Positions 27,558 through 37,345 of a stretch of 64,000 nt of DNA are shown here, piece by piece. The first letter of the stretch is position 1. Each line of letters begins with the position of its first letter. The notes beneath the pieces are model-generated. The model did not search any database, was not told where the DNA came from, and was given only the letters and a program-made list of their open reading frames with translations. Origin of the DNA: Saprospiraceae bacterium (lineage in GTDB: Bacteria > Bacteroidota > Bacteroidia > Chitinophagales > Saprospiraceae); NCBI GenBank assembly GCA_016714765.1, contig JADKCF010000015.1:20617-84616 (forward strand), given 5' to 3'. The position numbers and the translations under genes were made by a program.

Positions 27558-28496
27558 TTACCCCCTTATAAATTTCTGGAGGATTTTTACCGATTCAAAA
27601 GGAAGTTCCTCCATTGGTACATGACCGCATTTGGGTATTACTACAAGTGTATCTTTGGGTAGTAAAGCACTAAAGATCTTAGTACAACTTAAAGGAATAA
27701 GATAATCATTTTCACCCCAAAGCACCAAAGTGGGCTGTTGTATTGTTTTGATAGTTTCAACAGCAGTGTAATCTATAGGTGTATTCAATCGGTCTATCAT
27801 GGCTTGTCTGTTTCCTGACCTGAGCGTAAGGTCAAAATATCTGTCTGTGAGTTGGCTTGTGACTTTTGATTTATCATAATAAACATCCTGTAAACTTTTT
27901 TTGACCAGAGATTTGGGAGTTATAAAGGTCATTATATTTTTGAGAATAGGTATCCGGGCAATTTTGAATGCCAGGGGAGGCTGGTTTTCATTATATTCAA
28001 GTCCGGCTGCATCTATTAATATGAGTTTTTGAACATCTTGTGGGTATTTAATGGTATAATTCCAGGCAATTTGACCACCTAATGAATTTCCTGCAAGAAT
28101 GCATTTATTCACTCCAAGTGAATCCAGAAATTCGTGAATAAACTCCACATAATTTTTAATGTGGTAATCTCTGTTCGTGAAAGGGCCTGTAAGTCCGAAC
28201 CCCGGTATATCCATCCGGATGACTCTATTCGTCTTTTTAAGTATATCCGTCCAGACATCATATGTATGCAGGCTGGCCCCAGTACCATGTAATAATACAA
28301 TAGGGATGGAATCACTGGCCGGACCTTCTTCTCTGTAATGTACATCCAATCCAGACATTTGAAGAAATGCGGATGGAGCGCCAGCGTATTTCTGCTTCAA
28401 AACTAAAAGATCCTTATCTCCCTCTTTTAATACTAGGACGGCCAATAGTCCACCTGTCAGCAATATCAGAAGAATATTGTATAGTCGCTTTTTCAT
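27558..28496 (-). CDS. Alpha/beta hydrolase
   Basis: A 312-residue alpha/beta-hydrolase with an N-terminal membrane anchor (NILLILLTGGLLAVLVL). The oxyanion motif is HGTGAS, the nucleophile serine lies in GNSLGG, an aspartate is in LWGENDYLIP and the histidine in PKCGHVPMEELP. It belongs to the broad esterase/lyase/haloalkane-dehalogenase-like group; substrate unknown. Last gene of a minus-strand run that starts with smc. Its stop is 4 bases from the stop of the convergent BNR protein. Confidence 0.85.
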   Translation of the reverse strand: MKKRLYNILLILLTGGLLAVLVLKEGDKDLLVLKQKYAGAPSAFLQMSGLDVHYREEGPASDSIPIVLLHGTGASLHTYDVWTDILKKTNRVIRMDIPGFGLTGPFTNRDYHIKNYVEFIHEFLDSLGVNKCILAGNSLGGQIAWNYTIKYPQDVQKLILIDAAGLEYNENQPPLAFKIARIPILKNIMTFITPKSLVKKSLQDVYYDKSKVTSQLTDRYFDLTLRSGNRQAMIDRLNTPIDYTAVETIKTIQQPTLVLWGENDYLIPLSCTKIFSALLPKDTLVVIPKCGHVPMEELPFESVKILQKFIRG

Positions 28497-28522
28497 ACTT
28501 TTTTACGTGTGTACCAAAAGAA

Positions 28523-29713
28523 TTATATTCCTCTTCTTTTCATTTCTTTTTCTACCAGAAGCAACTCTCTGCTCATTTCGCCTGTAACGGAAGAGTTTTC
28601 CTCAGTACGGCGTATAAGATAAGGAACGACGTCTTTTATCGGGCCATAGACCACATACTTTGAAGCGTTGTATCCGGAATGGGCAAGATTGAAGGTCAGG
28701 TTGTCGCTCATACCATAAAGCTGACAAAAATTTATATGCGGATGATTGTGAGGGATTCCTTTTTCATGTATCAAGCGGGCCTGAAACATATTGCTTTCTG
28801 CATTGTGAGAGGCACAGCAAGATGAAATGGTCTCGTAATTGTCAATACAATAACGTAGTGCATCGTTATAATCATTGTCAGTTGCCACTTTATCTATGTG
28901 AATGGGTGATGGGTAGGCTTTTTCTTCAGCTCTGGCTCTTTCTTTGTCCATATAAGCACCTCTGACCATTTTCGAACCAAAAAAAACACCTTTGTTTTGG
29001 CATCTTTGATGGTCACGCTTCATATGACCAAGTTTATGGACATTATAAAGTTGATATGTATTAAATACTGTTGCTTTCTCCTTATTGTATTTTTCCATCA
29101 TCTGCATGACCATCTCATCTATTGGATCCTGAATCCAGCTCTCTTCAGCATCAATAAAAACACTGATACCCAGTTCATGAGCTTTACTGCAGATTTCATC
29201 TACTCGTTCATAAAGGTGCTGGAAGTTTCTTTTTTCACCATCTGTGAGGGCTTCTTTATTATGCACTTTTTCCAGTATGATATTGTCCACAAGTCCAGTT
29301 ATCTTAGTACTGACTACAGGAACTGAGTTATTGGAGGCAGCCATTTCTATGCCCTTGAGGGTTTCTTTCATGGCTGTGTCCAGGTCATCCTCGTCACTTT
29401 TTCCTTCAGCACCATAATCCAGTACTGTGAGAGTATCATATTCATAAAGTTTGTCGATGACCTTCTGACAGTCAAGGAGGGTTTCGCCGCCGCAAAACTG
29501 AGGGAAAATTGTATTGCGAACTATGGTTTCTGTAAAGGGCATTCGGAATTTGATGGCAAAAAGGCCTAATTGAGAGCCTATATGTACCAGGTTTTTATTA
29601 TTCATCATTCTGAAAAGCCATGCAGTCCTTTTCAGCTCTTTATCAGATTTATTGGAGAATGCAATTTCTGTATTGGAGAAATCAAGTCGAAGGTTAGGGT
29701 CGGGTTCGTTCAT
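28523..29713 (-). CDS. putA: Proline dehydrogenase
   Basis: A 396-residue FAD-dependent monofunctional proline dehydrogenase, which oxidises proline to pyrroline-5-carboxylate and passes electrons to the quinone pool. The family motifs are present: KITGLVDNIILEKVHN, SVFIDAEESWIQDP, a FNTYQLYN strand, MVRGAYMDKERARAEEKAY and INFCQLYGMSDNLTF near the C-terminus. The pyrroline-5-carboxylate dehydrogenase half of bifunctional PutA is absent, as usual in Bacteroidota. It lies 6 bases downstream of aroE on the same strand. Confidence 0.9.
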   Translation of the reverse strand: MNEPDPNLRLDFSNTEIAFSNKSDKELKRTAWLFRMMNNKNLVHIGSQLGLFAIKFRMPFTETIVRNTIFPQFCGGETLLDCQKVIDKLYEYDTLTVLDYGAEGKSDEDDLDTAMKETLKGIEMAASNNSVPVVSTKITGLVDNIILEKVHNKEALTDGEKRNFQHLYERVDEICSKAHELGISVFIDAEESWIQDPIDEMVMQMMEKYNKEKATVFNTYQLYNVHKLGHMKRDHQRCQNKGVFFGSKMVRGAYMDKERARAEEKAYPSPIHIDKVATDNDYNDALRYCIDNYETISSCCASHNAESNMFQARLIHEKGIPHNHPHINFCQLYGMSDNLTFNLAHSGYNASKYVVYGPIKDVVPYLIRRTEENSSVTGEMSRELLLVEKEMKRRGI

Positions 29714-29719
29714 ATTTAT

Positions 29720-30460
29720 TTACTTTTCCGGTTGGTTCCAAATTTGCCAGGCTCTTTCTGCCTGGAGGATCAGCATATCCATTCCATTTTTTGTCTGGCA
29801 ACCTCTTGCTGTTCCCTCGCTCAAAAATATGGTTTTTTCGGGATTGTATACCAGGTCATACAAAAAATATTTTTCATTAATACTTTTATATGGTATCTTA
29901 GGGCAACTTTCTGTATCCGGATGCATACCAAGAGGTGTTGTATTGATGATCAGGTTATGCTTTTTTATGATGCTATCGTTGATGTCCCTGTAAGTAAGAT
30001 CACCTGTTTTTTGTCTGCTTACGGTATGATATACAATACCCAGCTTTTGTAAAGAATAACAAACAGCTTTGGATGCGCCTCCGGTTCCCAATACCAAAGC
30101 AGCCGAAACAGCATCTTGGGTACCTATCATATCCAATAACGATTTTTCGAATCCATATGCATCTGTATTAAATCCTTTTGTTTTCCCTTCAGTAAATTGA
30201 ATGGTGTTTACGGCACCTATGATTGCTGCCTCCACATCTATTTCATCCAGAAAGCTCATAATAGCTTCTTTGTAAGGTATCGTTACATTCATCCCATCAA
30301 ATTTCTGTTTTTGTATTAACAGAGGAAAATCTTCTATTTGTTGGATAGGGTAAGCTGCATATTCGGCATCAATCCCCAGCACTTTAAATTTTTCATTAAA
30401 ATATCCCGGGGAAAAAGAGTGGGAAAGTGGATATCCTATCAGTCCGTATTGATGTGTCAT
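29720..30460 (-). CDS. aroE: Shikimate dehydrogenase
   Basis: About 246 residues. NADP-dependent reduction of 3-dehydroshikimate in aromatic amino acid synthesis. The start MTHQYGLIGYPLSHSFSP at 30460 is chosen because the family always begins just before the YGLIGxPLxHSxSP motif; an upstream in-frame ATG would overlap acpH. Other motifs: NVTIPYKEAIMSFLDE with the catalytic Lys, the GAVNTI loop, NTDAYGFEKSL, and the nucleotide-binding VLGTGGASKAV. Part of the smc-acpH-aroE-putA run. Confidence 0.95.
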   Translation of the reverse strand: MTHQYGLIGYPLSHSFSPGYFNEKFKVLGIDAEYAAYPIQQIEDFPLLIQKQKFDGMNVTIPYKEAIMSFLDEIDVEAAIIGAVNTIQFTEGKTKGFNTDAYGFEKSLLDMIGTQDAVSAALVLGTGGASKAVCYSLQKLGIVYHTVSRQKTGDLTYRDINDSIIKKHNLIINTTPLGMHPDTESCPKIPYKSINEKYFLYDLVYNPEKTIFLSEGTARGCQTKNGMDMLILQAERAWQIWNQPEK

Positions 30461-30494
30461 GAGAGATTTGGGTTGAGGATATTGCAGTTCATAT

Positions 30495-31082
30495 TTATGA
30501 ATGACAATCACAAAAGTCAGTAATGTGTAACATCAGGTCAGGAAAAAACAGATTGAACTGCTGATCCATAGCTTCATGATGTATCTCAAGATCTTTATGT
30601 GCCGACAAAAAATTATTAGAAAATTTTGCTCTCCGATGTACTCTGGTAAATGTTCTGATCAGCCGCTCTTCACTCTGACAGCTCATCAGAAAATCATCTT
30701 CTATCATTCTGGGCAATTTTTCTCTCAATGGCAGTGGAAAGTCATCTTTTTTGAGTTCGAGCATTTCATAAATCCGTAAAGTGAATGCACTTAGGTTTTC
30801 TGCAGAGTACTTGTCCCAGTTTTTAATAAGGAAAAAATCATAAAGGATATCTACTGTCACAGGAGAATACTTTCCTTGCGTAGGTCTAAGCAAATCAATA
30901 GATTGCTTTACCTGGGGATGATGATCTGTATAATGGTCTATCTTTTTATGAAGTGTTATACCCAACAATATATTAGGTTCCAGATGTTTCAACTCTGGTT
31001 GGCTTATGAAGTCAGCCATAAAATTTCCTGCCAAAAGATTTGGGTCTTTACAGGACAAAAGGGTATGAGCTAGAAAATTCAA
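30495..31082 (-). CDS. acpH: Acyl carrier protein phosphodiesterase-like protein
   Basis: A 195-residue protein of the AcpH/DUF479 family, which removes the phosphopantetheine group from acyl carrier protein. It begins with the family hallmark MNFLAHTLLS and has GNFMADFI and the histidine/aspartate-rich HKKIDHYTDHHP segment that binds metal. Short intervals separate it from smc (12 bases) and aroE, so it is likely in the same transcript. Confidence 0.85.
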   Translation of the reverse strand: MNFLAHTLLSCKDPNLLAGNFMADFISQPELKHLEPNILLGITLHKKIDHYTDHHPQVKQSIDLLRPTQGKYSPVTVDILYDFFLIKNWDKYSAENLSAFTLRIYEMLELKKDDFPLPLREKLPRMIEDDFLMSCQSEERLIRTFTRVHRRAKFSNNFLSAHKDLEIHHEAMDQQFNLFFPDLMLHITDFCDCHS

Positions 31083-31094
31083 ATTAATGCCATT

Positions 31095-34000
31095 TTATAT
31101 ATTGCTTTCCAGTATGGGTTTGTGTTTAAGGGATCTGAAATCCACTGCACTTACCGCGGACACTCCCGGCTCCGCCATATATACGCCATAGAGTACATTG
31201 ACTTCAGCCATAGTAGATTTATTGTGTGTGACGATGATAAACTGAGACTCTTTGCTGAATTTTTGGATGATTTTATTGAATTTCTGGATATTGGCGTCAT
31301 CCAGTGGAGCATCTACTTCGTCAAAAATGCAAAACGGGGCAGGCTTTAGTAAGTACAATGCAAAGAGTAATGCAGTGGCTGTCAGTGTTTTTTCACCACC
31401 TGATAGCTGGCTTAGTGATTTTGGTTTTTTACCTTTTGGTTTTGCAATGATTTCTATTTCTGACTCCAGAGGGTTTGCGGGATCCATCAATATAAGGTCA
31501 CAGGTATCATCCTCAGTAAACAGGCTTCTAAAGACATCGATGAAGTTGTCCCTGACTTTAGCAAATGCTTCCATAAACTGGCCAGTTGCCGTATTTTCTA
31601 TTTCTTTCATGGTATCCATCAGGCTGTCTTTGGCTTCCAGTATATCCTTGCGCTGAACATTGATGTTGTCGTATCGTTCTTTCATTTCATTGAAAGCTTC
31701 AACCGCCAGAGGATTTACATCACCATAAGATTGCATTTTTATCTTTATCTTTTCCAGTTCTTCTGAAAGTTGGTGATAATCCGAGTCTGATTTTGGCTCC
31801 TGGTTGACCACATCATTGATGGAAACATTAAATTCTATACGCAATCGTTCGCCTACGGACTGTATCTGAAATTTTTGTTCTGTAAACTGATCCTTCAGGC
31901 TTTGAATGGATTGCTGCAACTGAGCCTGAGATCTGTTGAGGTTTTTGATTACATCTTCGAGTTCTCCAATGTTGTTTCGGGCTTTGAAGTATTCCTGCTC
32001 TGCTTCTCCGAGAGTGGACTGAAAGTTTTTCTTCTCCAGATAGAATTTCTGCAATTCCTGATCTAGCTGGATGATCATGTCTTCTATGTCTATTCTTTTT
32101 CGCGGTCTTCAGACATTAATTTTTGTCTGTCACTTTCGGTTTTTAGAGTCAACTCTGAAATCTTCAGATCTTTAAACTCCTTGTCTTTAATAAAATTGCT
32201 GACCAGATTTTGATGTCTGATTAATGAAATATTGTCATTATTGTATTGCTCAGATGCCGTTGACATTTTTTCACTAAGCAAATCAATATTATTATCCTTG
32301 CCTTCTACAGGTTTTTCCAGTTCTGCAATACGTACTCGCAGTATTTTTATCTGTTGGTCAGACATCGCTATTCTGCTGTTAAAATCCTTTATCTGAATTT
32401 TGGCTGCTTCCGTTTTGGTGTCACTTTCCGATTTGAGCAGATTGAACGTTTGAATCTGATGCTGATTTCTGATTCTGTCTTGTTCAATGCTTTGAATTTC
32501 TTTTTTTATTTTGTCAATCGTACTGTTGAAATCTGAGGATTTTAGTTGGGATAATTCCTTTTTGGTAGTTTCGAGCAAAGTGCTGATTTCTTGTTTGGCC
32601 TGGTGATTTTCTTCCAAAAAGAGGGCAAGTTTTTCAAGATTTTGTTTCCGTCCAATCTTTTTACCTTCAAAAAGCCCTACAGAGCCACCTGAAATAGTAT
32701 AACCTTGCTTAAGGAATGTTCCGGCTGCAGATATGACTGTGATATTTTCATCCTCCGCCTGATATTGGTCTATATCTCCTTCAAAAATGTACACCTCCCC
32801 AAGCAAATGCTCTAGCAAGGGCAGATATTTATCGGATGTTTTCACCACGTCAGTGGCTCTGGTCATACCACTTTTGTGCTCAACCGAACTCTTTTTTACA
32901 GGCATTTTATCCAAAAGAAAAAAATTGGCTTTTCCTTTTTGAGAATTTTTTAACAATGTGATTCCAAGTACAGCTTCTTTAAGATCACTGACCACAAAAT
33001 AAGTCAGAAATGGTTCCAGAAGTAATTCTACAGGTGCTTTGTAGTTTTCCTGCACATCGAGTATGTCAGAAAGTAATACCAGGTCTTTTTTCCAATGGTC
33101 GTTCAAAAATTTAATTGACTCAGGAAATCCCTCAAAATTTTCAATCATGCTTTTGAGCAAGTCATATTCATTTTGCTTGGAGTCGATGTTCCTGTTGATT
33201 TTATTGAGCTCATCCTGATGTTTGTCTCTCCTTAATTCCAGGCTGGCTATTTTTTCTTTTCTTGAATTTTCACTTTCGAGGAGAGATGTCAACTCTTTAT
33301 CTTTGCCTGCCATTTGGTTGTTCAGGCTTTCCAGTTGCAGAGAAATGGTGGCAAAATCTTTTTGTTTGGACTGTAAGTGCTCTGAAATACGGTAAATTTC
33401 TCTTTCATTATTCTCGACCGAATTGCGTTGTATGGCTACATTTTTTTCCAGATCGTATACTTGTCTCTCCAGCTCTTGTTTTTCCTTTTGTCTGATATCA
33501 AAACTTAGCTTGGCTGTACTGTATTCCGTCTTGATGGTATCATACAGGTTTTTAGAAACCAGAAGTGCCGTTTTTAACACATCTAGCTGAATATTCTCAC
33601 TTTCGATCCTTTGTTGTAAGTTTTGGGAGTCGATATGGGTTTGCTGCAAATCCCTGTCATTGTCAGCTATAAATTTAATGAGCTGGTCTTTGTTTTGTTT
33701 TTTGAAACCGAGCTTTTGGGTAAGTAAGCCCTTCTCATTTTCTCTGTGCCTTATTTGCGAAACGATGTCGTTAAGTTTTTTTTGATGGTCACTTAGCGCA
33801 GTTTCTTTATCTGCATTGGCTTTTTTTTCTTTTTCCAGATGTGCCTGTTGTTTGTAGAGTAGGGCATCATTGGTTCGGTAAGTATCTTGTTGACTGACCA
33901 ACTGATCTGAAATCCCCTTGTATTTTTGTTTTAAGTGTTGAATTGAGAAGATGGCGTGCTGGATACTTAATTCCTTGTACTCGTTTTTGAGGTCCAGGTA

Positions 34001-34642
34001 TTTTTGTGTTCTTTTGGCTTGTTTTTCAAGTGATTTCAGGTTACCTTCTATCTCAAAAAGCAAATCGTCTATCCGGTTCAGATCTTCTGTGGCGCTTTTA
34101 AGTTTATTAAGGGTTTCTTTTTTACGAATCTTATATTTAGAAACACCAGCGGCTTGCTCGAACATCCTTCTTCTGGAGTTTTCTTTGTCTGCCAGGATAT
34201 CATCCACCATTCCAAGGGCTATGATAGCATACGAATTGGAACCTATACCCGTATCGAGAAACAGTGAGTTGATATCTTTGAGCCTGCAAGCTACATTGTT
34301 GAGTCTGTATTCAGACTCTCCAGACCTGAAAAGTGTCCGTGAGATGGTCACCGTTTGGTATTCAGTAGGCAATAAATTTTTATTATTGTCAAAGGTCAAT
34401 GCCACTGTGGCTGTTGCCGCTTCTTTTTTAGTTTTTGTACCATTAAAAATGACATCTGACATGGACTCGAGGCGAAGTTCTTTGCTTTTTTGCTCACCCA
34501 AAACCCATCTGATGGCATCCACAATATTGGATTTACCTGACCCATTCGGACCGACCACACCTATTACATCTTCGCTAAAGTTGAGGATGGTGTCATTGGC
34601 AAAACTTTTAAATCCCTTAATTTGAAGGCTCTTCAATCTCAT
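31095..34642 (-). CDS. smc: Chromosome segregation protein SMC (frameshifted)
   Basis: After correction about 1180 residues, the normal SMC length. Start at 34642 (MRLKSLQIKGFKSFAND). The N-terminal ATPase half has Walker A GPNGSGKSNIVDAIRWVLG. Two long coiled coils flank a hinge (DILDVQENYKAPVELLLEPF... and the GGSVGLFEGKKIG segment). The C-terminal ABC half has LSGGEKTLTATALLFAL and Walker B FCIFDEVDAPLDDAN. SMC compacts and separates chromosomes, normally with ScpA and ScpB. The frame breaks at about 32097; adding one A to the AAAAA run gives EKRIDIEDMIIQLDQE and joins the halves. As smc is normally essential, a sequencing error is far more likely than gene loss. Confidence 0.93.
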
Positions 34643-34827
34643 AAGCCGCAAAGATAGCACTTATTTTGACTTCTTTATTTCATGATATTATAAGAATTAT
34701 CAACATTTGATGACTTAAACTTGTTTTTTTGTTATATTTTTAAAAATACATGCCCTGACATGAAACTTTTTTTTGTAATATGATATTTAAGGTCTATTAT
34801 TGCACGTTTTTTGAAAATTAAGAATAT

Positions 34828-35538
34828 ATGTCTATACCAACAAGCGTAACTACAAGATACAGTGATGATGACCTGAAGGAGTTTAAGGATCTTTTGGATT
34901 CTAAGCTAGAGAAGGCCCGAAGTCAGTATATGAGTCTAAAAGAACAGCTGAAGGATATCACTGAAAATAATAATGATGATTTTGCAAAAGACATCACAGA
35001 TTTCTCCTCTATACAATCAGAGATAGAGATGCTCAATAATATGGCTAATCATCAGAGAAAGTACATTCAGGATTTGGAAAATGCTTTGATCAGGATTAAC
35101 AATAAGTCTTACGGTATCTGTGTGGTCACTGGTGAGCTGATTGACAAAAAAAGACTCATGGCTGTACCTACAACCACCAAGTCAGTAACGGCCAAGACTA
35201 TTTCAGAAATGAAAGATGTTCAGATGCCAAAAGACAGATCTCGTGGTTTTGATGATTTGGAAGATGCTGATGAGGAAAAACCTGCCAGAAAAGCAGAGCC
35301 TAAAAAGCCTGTAATCATTACTAAAGTAATCAAAAAACCTACAGCAAGCAAAGCTGTGGCTGAAATCGACGATGATGATCTGGATAAAATATTTTCTGAA
35401 CTCGATGTCATAAAAGAGCTGGATGAAGCCGAATTGGGTCTGGATGATGAAGACGATGATGGATTCAGTGATGATGAGGATTTAGATATGATAGCTGATG
35501 ACGATCCGGAAGATTATGACGAAGAAGATATGGAGTAA
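34828..35538 (+). CDS. DksA/TraR-like protein with degenerate zinc finger and acidic tail
   Basis: A 236-residue protein with an N-terminal coiled coil (about 12-95) and a DksA-like segment NKSYGICVVTGELIDKKRLMAVPTT. Canonical DksA has four zinc-binding cysteines here; only one is left, replaced by the V-T-G form usual in Bacteroidota relatives. A basic linker rich in K/P/A and a strongly acidic C-terminus (about 205-236) follow, a less usual extension. DksA proteins bind RNA polymerase in the secondary channel. It is monocistronic, with a strong terminator 17 bases after the stop. Confidence 0.75.
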   Translation: MSIPTSVTTRYSDDDLKEFKDLLDSKLEKARSQYMSLKEQLKDITENNNDDFAKDITDFSSIQSEIEMLNNMANHQRKYIQDLENALIRINNKSYGICVVTGELIDKKRLMAVPTTTKSVTAKTISEMKDVQMPKDRSRGFDDLEDADEEKPARKAEPKKPVIITKVIKKPTASKAVAEIDDDDLDKIFSELDVIKELDEAELGLDDEDDDGFSDDEDLDMIADDDPEDYDEEDME

Positions 35539-35555
35539 ATATCTTGCAGAAACAT

Positions 35556-35583
35556 AAAAGGGAGCCCTTCAGCTCCCTTTTTT
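35556..35583 (+). terminator. Rho-independent terminator
   Basis: Stem GGGAGC / GCTCCC (35560-35565 and 35572-35577) with loop CCTTCA, preceded by AAAA and followed by TTTTTT. It ends transcription of the DksA-like gene. Confidence 0.9.
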
Positions 35584-35615
35584 AATTTTGAGCATCTCTA
35601 AAGCAGGAATAAGTA

Positions 35616-35623
35616 TATCTTTG
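35616..35623 (+). promoter_or_regulatory. -7 promoter box before the methyltransferase gene
   Basis: TATCTTTG matches TAnnTTTG, 30 bases before the start at 35653 and directly after the terminator. Confidence 0.5.
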
Positions 35624-35652
35624 CTGCATCAAAAACCAATAAATCAGAATTT

Positions 35653-36408
35653 ATGCCATTGCAACAGGAATTTGAAACTCAGGGTAATTTTTTGTTTAGG
35701 TACAGAAGTTATCTGCCTCTATTGTTGATACCGGTAGCTTTTTGGGTTACAAGTTATATGCTTGAGAGGCATCCACTTTGGTTCAGCCTGGACGGCATCA
35801 CCTCTCTTGAGATTATCGCTGTTGCTCTTTGTATAGTAGGATTGGTAATCAGGATTTTTACGGTGGGTTATACTCCTAAAAATACTTCGGGGAGAAATAC
35901 AGCACAGGGACAAGTAGCTGATACTGTCAACACCACAGGCATCTACAGTATTGTTAGACATCCCCTATACCTGGGTAACTATTTTATGTGGGTTGGCATA
36001 GCTGTATTGACAGGAGATCTTTGGTTTATTGTGGCATTTGCCATGGGGTATTGGGTGTATTATGAACGGATAATGTATGCAGAAGAACAATTCCTGACCA
36101 AAAAATTTGGCGAAAAATATACTGCATGGGCTTCCGTCACGCCTGCTTTCATTCCTGATATTTCCAAATGGCATAACCCTGATTTGTCTTTCAGTTGGAA
36201 AAAAGTCCTCAAAAAGGAGAAAAATGGACTCTTTGCTATTTTTCTTCTGGTTTTTATTTTTAACTGCTGGCTTACCTGGTTGTCAAACGGACAATTTATT
36301 ACACAAAAATCCTGGAGCATCTGGAGTATGATCATAACCGGAGTCTTATACTTCATACTTAAAGGATTAAAATCCGGAACAAAGATGCTGGAAGAAGAAG
36401 GCAGATAG
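35653..36408 (+). CDS. Membrane methyltransferase of the isoprenylcysteine/phospholipid methyltransferase type
   Basis: A 251-residue membrane protein with about six hydrophobic helices. The catalytic region GIYSIVRHPLYLGNYFMWVG, with the RHP-Y-G signature, and the acidic EEQFLTKKFGEKYTAW fit the ICMT/PEMT superfamily, which uses S-adenosylmethionine to methylate lipids or small molecules. An extra C-terminal stretch of two hydrophobic segments is present. Substrate unknown. Its promoter sits after the DksA-like terminator; the aguB gene follows after 61 bases. Confidence 0.8.
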   Translation: MPLQQEFETQGNFLFRYRSYLPLLLIPVAFWVTSYMLERHPLWFSLDGITSLEIIAVALCIVGLVIRIFTVGYTPKNTSGRNTAQGQVADTVNTTGIYSIVRHPLYLGNYFMWVGIAVLTGDLWFIVAFAMGYWVYYERIMYAEEQFLTKKFGEKYTAWASVTPAFIPDISKWHNPDLSFSWKKVLKKEKNGLFAIFLLVFIFNCWLTWLSNGQFITQKSWSIWSMIITGVLYFILKGLKSGTKMLEEEGR

Positions 36409-36469
36409 AAGGTGTTTACAACTCTTTATTCATTCAAAATATATTAACCATTTTATAATTGTATTCATT

Positions 36470-37345
36470 ATGTCAAATGTAAAAGTAGGTTTGGTCCAGA
36501 TGTCTTGTTTAAAGGACCGTATTATCAATCTGAACAAAGCAATAGAAGGTATTAAAATTGCAGCCGCAAATGGTGCTCAAATTGTGTGTCTTCAGGAATT
36601 ATTTACATCACTTTATTTTTGCGATGTAGAGGACTACGAACATTTTAATCTTGCCGAATCGATACCTGGACCAACTACAGAGGCGCTTTCTAAGGTAGCT
36701 TCAGACCTGAATGTTGTCATCATAGCATCACTATTTGAAAAAAGAGCACAGGGCTTATATCATAATACTACGGCTGTCATTGATGCTGATGGAACTTATC
36801 TGGGCAAATACAGGAAAATGCATATTCCGGATGACCCGGCATTTTACGAGAAGTTTTATTTTACTCCTGGCGACCTGGGATACAAAGTCTTCAAAACCAA
36901 ATTTGCCAAAGTGGGTGTATTGATATGTTGGGATCAGTGGTATCCTGAAGCAAGTAGAATTACTGCGCTCATGGGAGCGGACATATTGTTTTATCCCACT
37001 GCAATAGGTTGGGCTACATCTCAGGATGAAGAAACCAACAAGGATCAGTATAATTCCTGGCAGATTATCCAAAGATCTCACGCCGTAGCCAATGGAATTC
37101 CCGTGGTCAGTGTCAATCGGGTAGGGTACGAGCAGGATGGAGCTATGAAGTTTTGGGGTGGTAGCTTTGTTGCAAATGGTCAGGGTAAATTATTATATCT
37201 TGCCTCACACGACAAGGAGGAAACACAAGTAGTAGAACTTGATCTGAAAAAATCTGATGAATTCAGAATACATTGGCCTTTTTTACGTGACCGACGAATA
37301 GATAGTTATCTTCCTATAACAAAACGATTTATTGATGAAGATTGA
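36470..37345 (+). CDS. aguB: N-carbamoylputrescine amidase
   Basis: A 291-residue nitrilase-fold enzyme that hydrolyses N-carbamoylputrescine to putrescine, CO2 and ammonia. The catalytic triad is visible: E43 (CLQELFTS), K116 (YRKMHIPDDP) and C153 (LICWDQWYPEA). The next gene, agmatine deiminase, starts inside its last codons (11-base overlap), so the pair converts agmatine to putrescine. Full length. Confidence 0.93.
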   Translation: MSNVKVGLVQMSCLKDRIINLNKAIEGIKIAAANGAQIVCLQELFTSLYFCDVEDYEHFNLAESIPGPTTEALSKVASDLNVVIIASLFEKRAQGLYHNTTAVIDADGTYLGKYRKMHIPDDPAFYEKFYFTPGDLGYKVFKTKFAKVGVLICWDQWYPEASRITALMGADILFYPTAIGWATSQDEETNKDQYNSWQIIQRSHAVANGIPVVSVNRVGYEQDGAMKFWGGSFVANGQGKLLYLASHDKEETQVVELDLKKSDEFRIHWPFLRDRRIDSYLPITKRFIDED

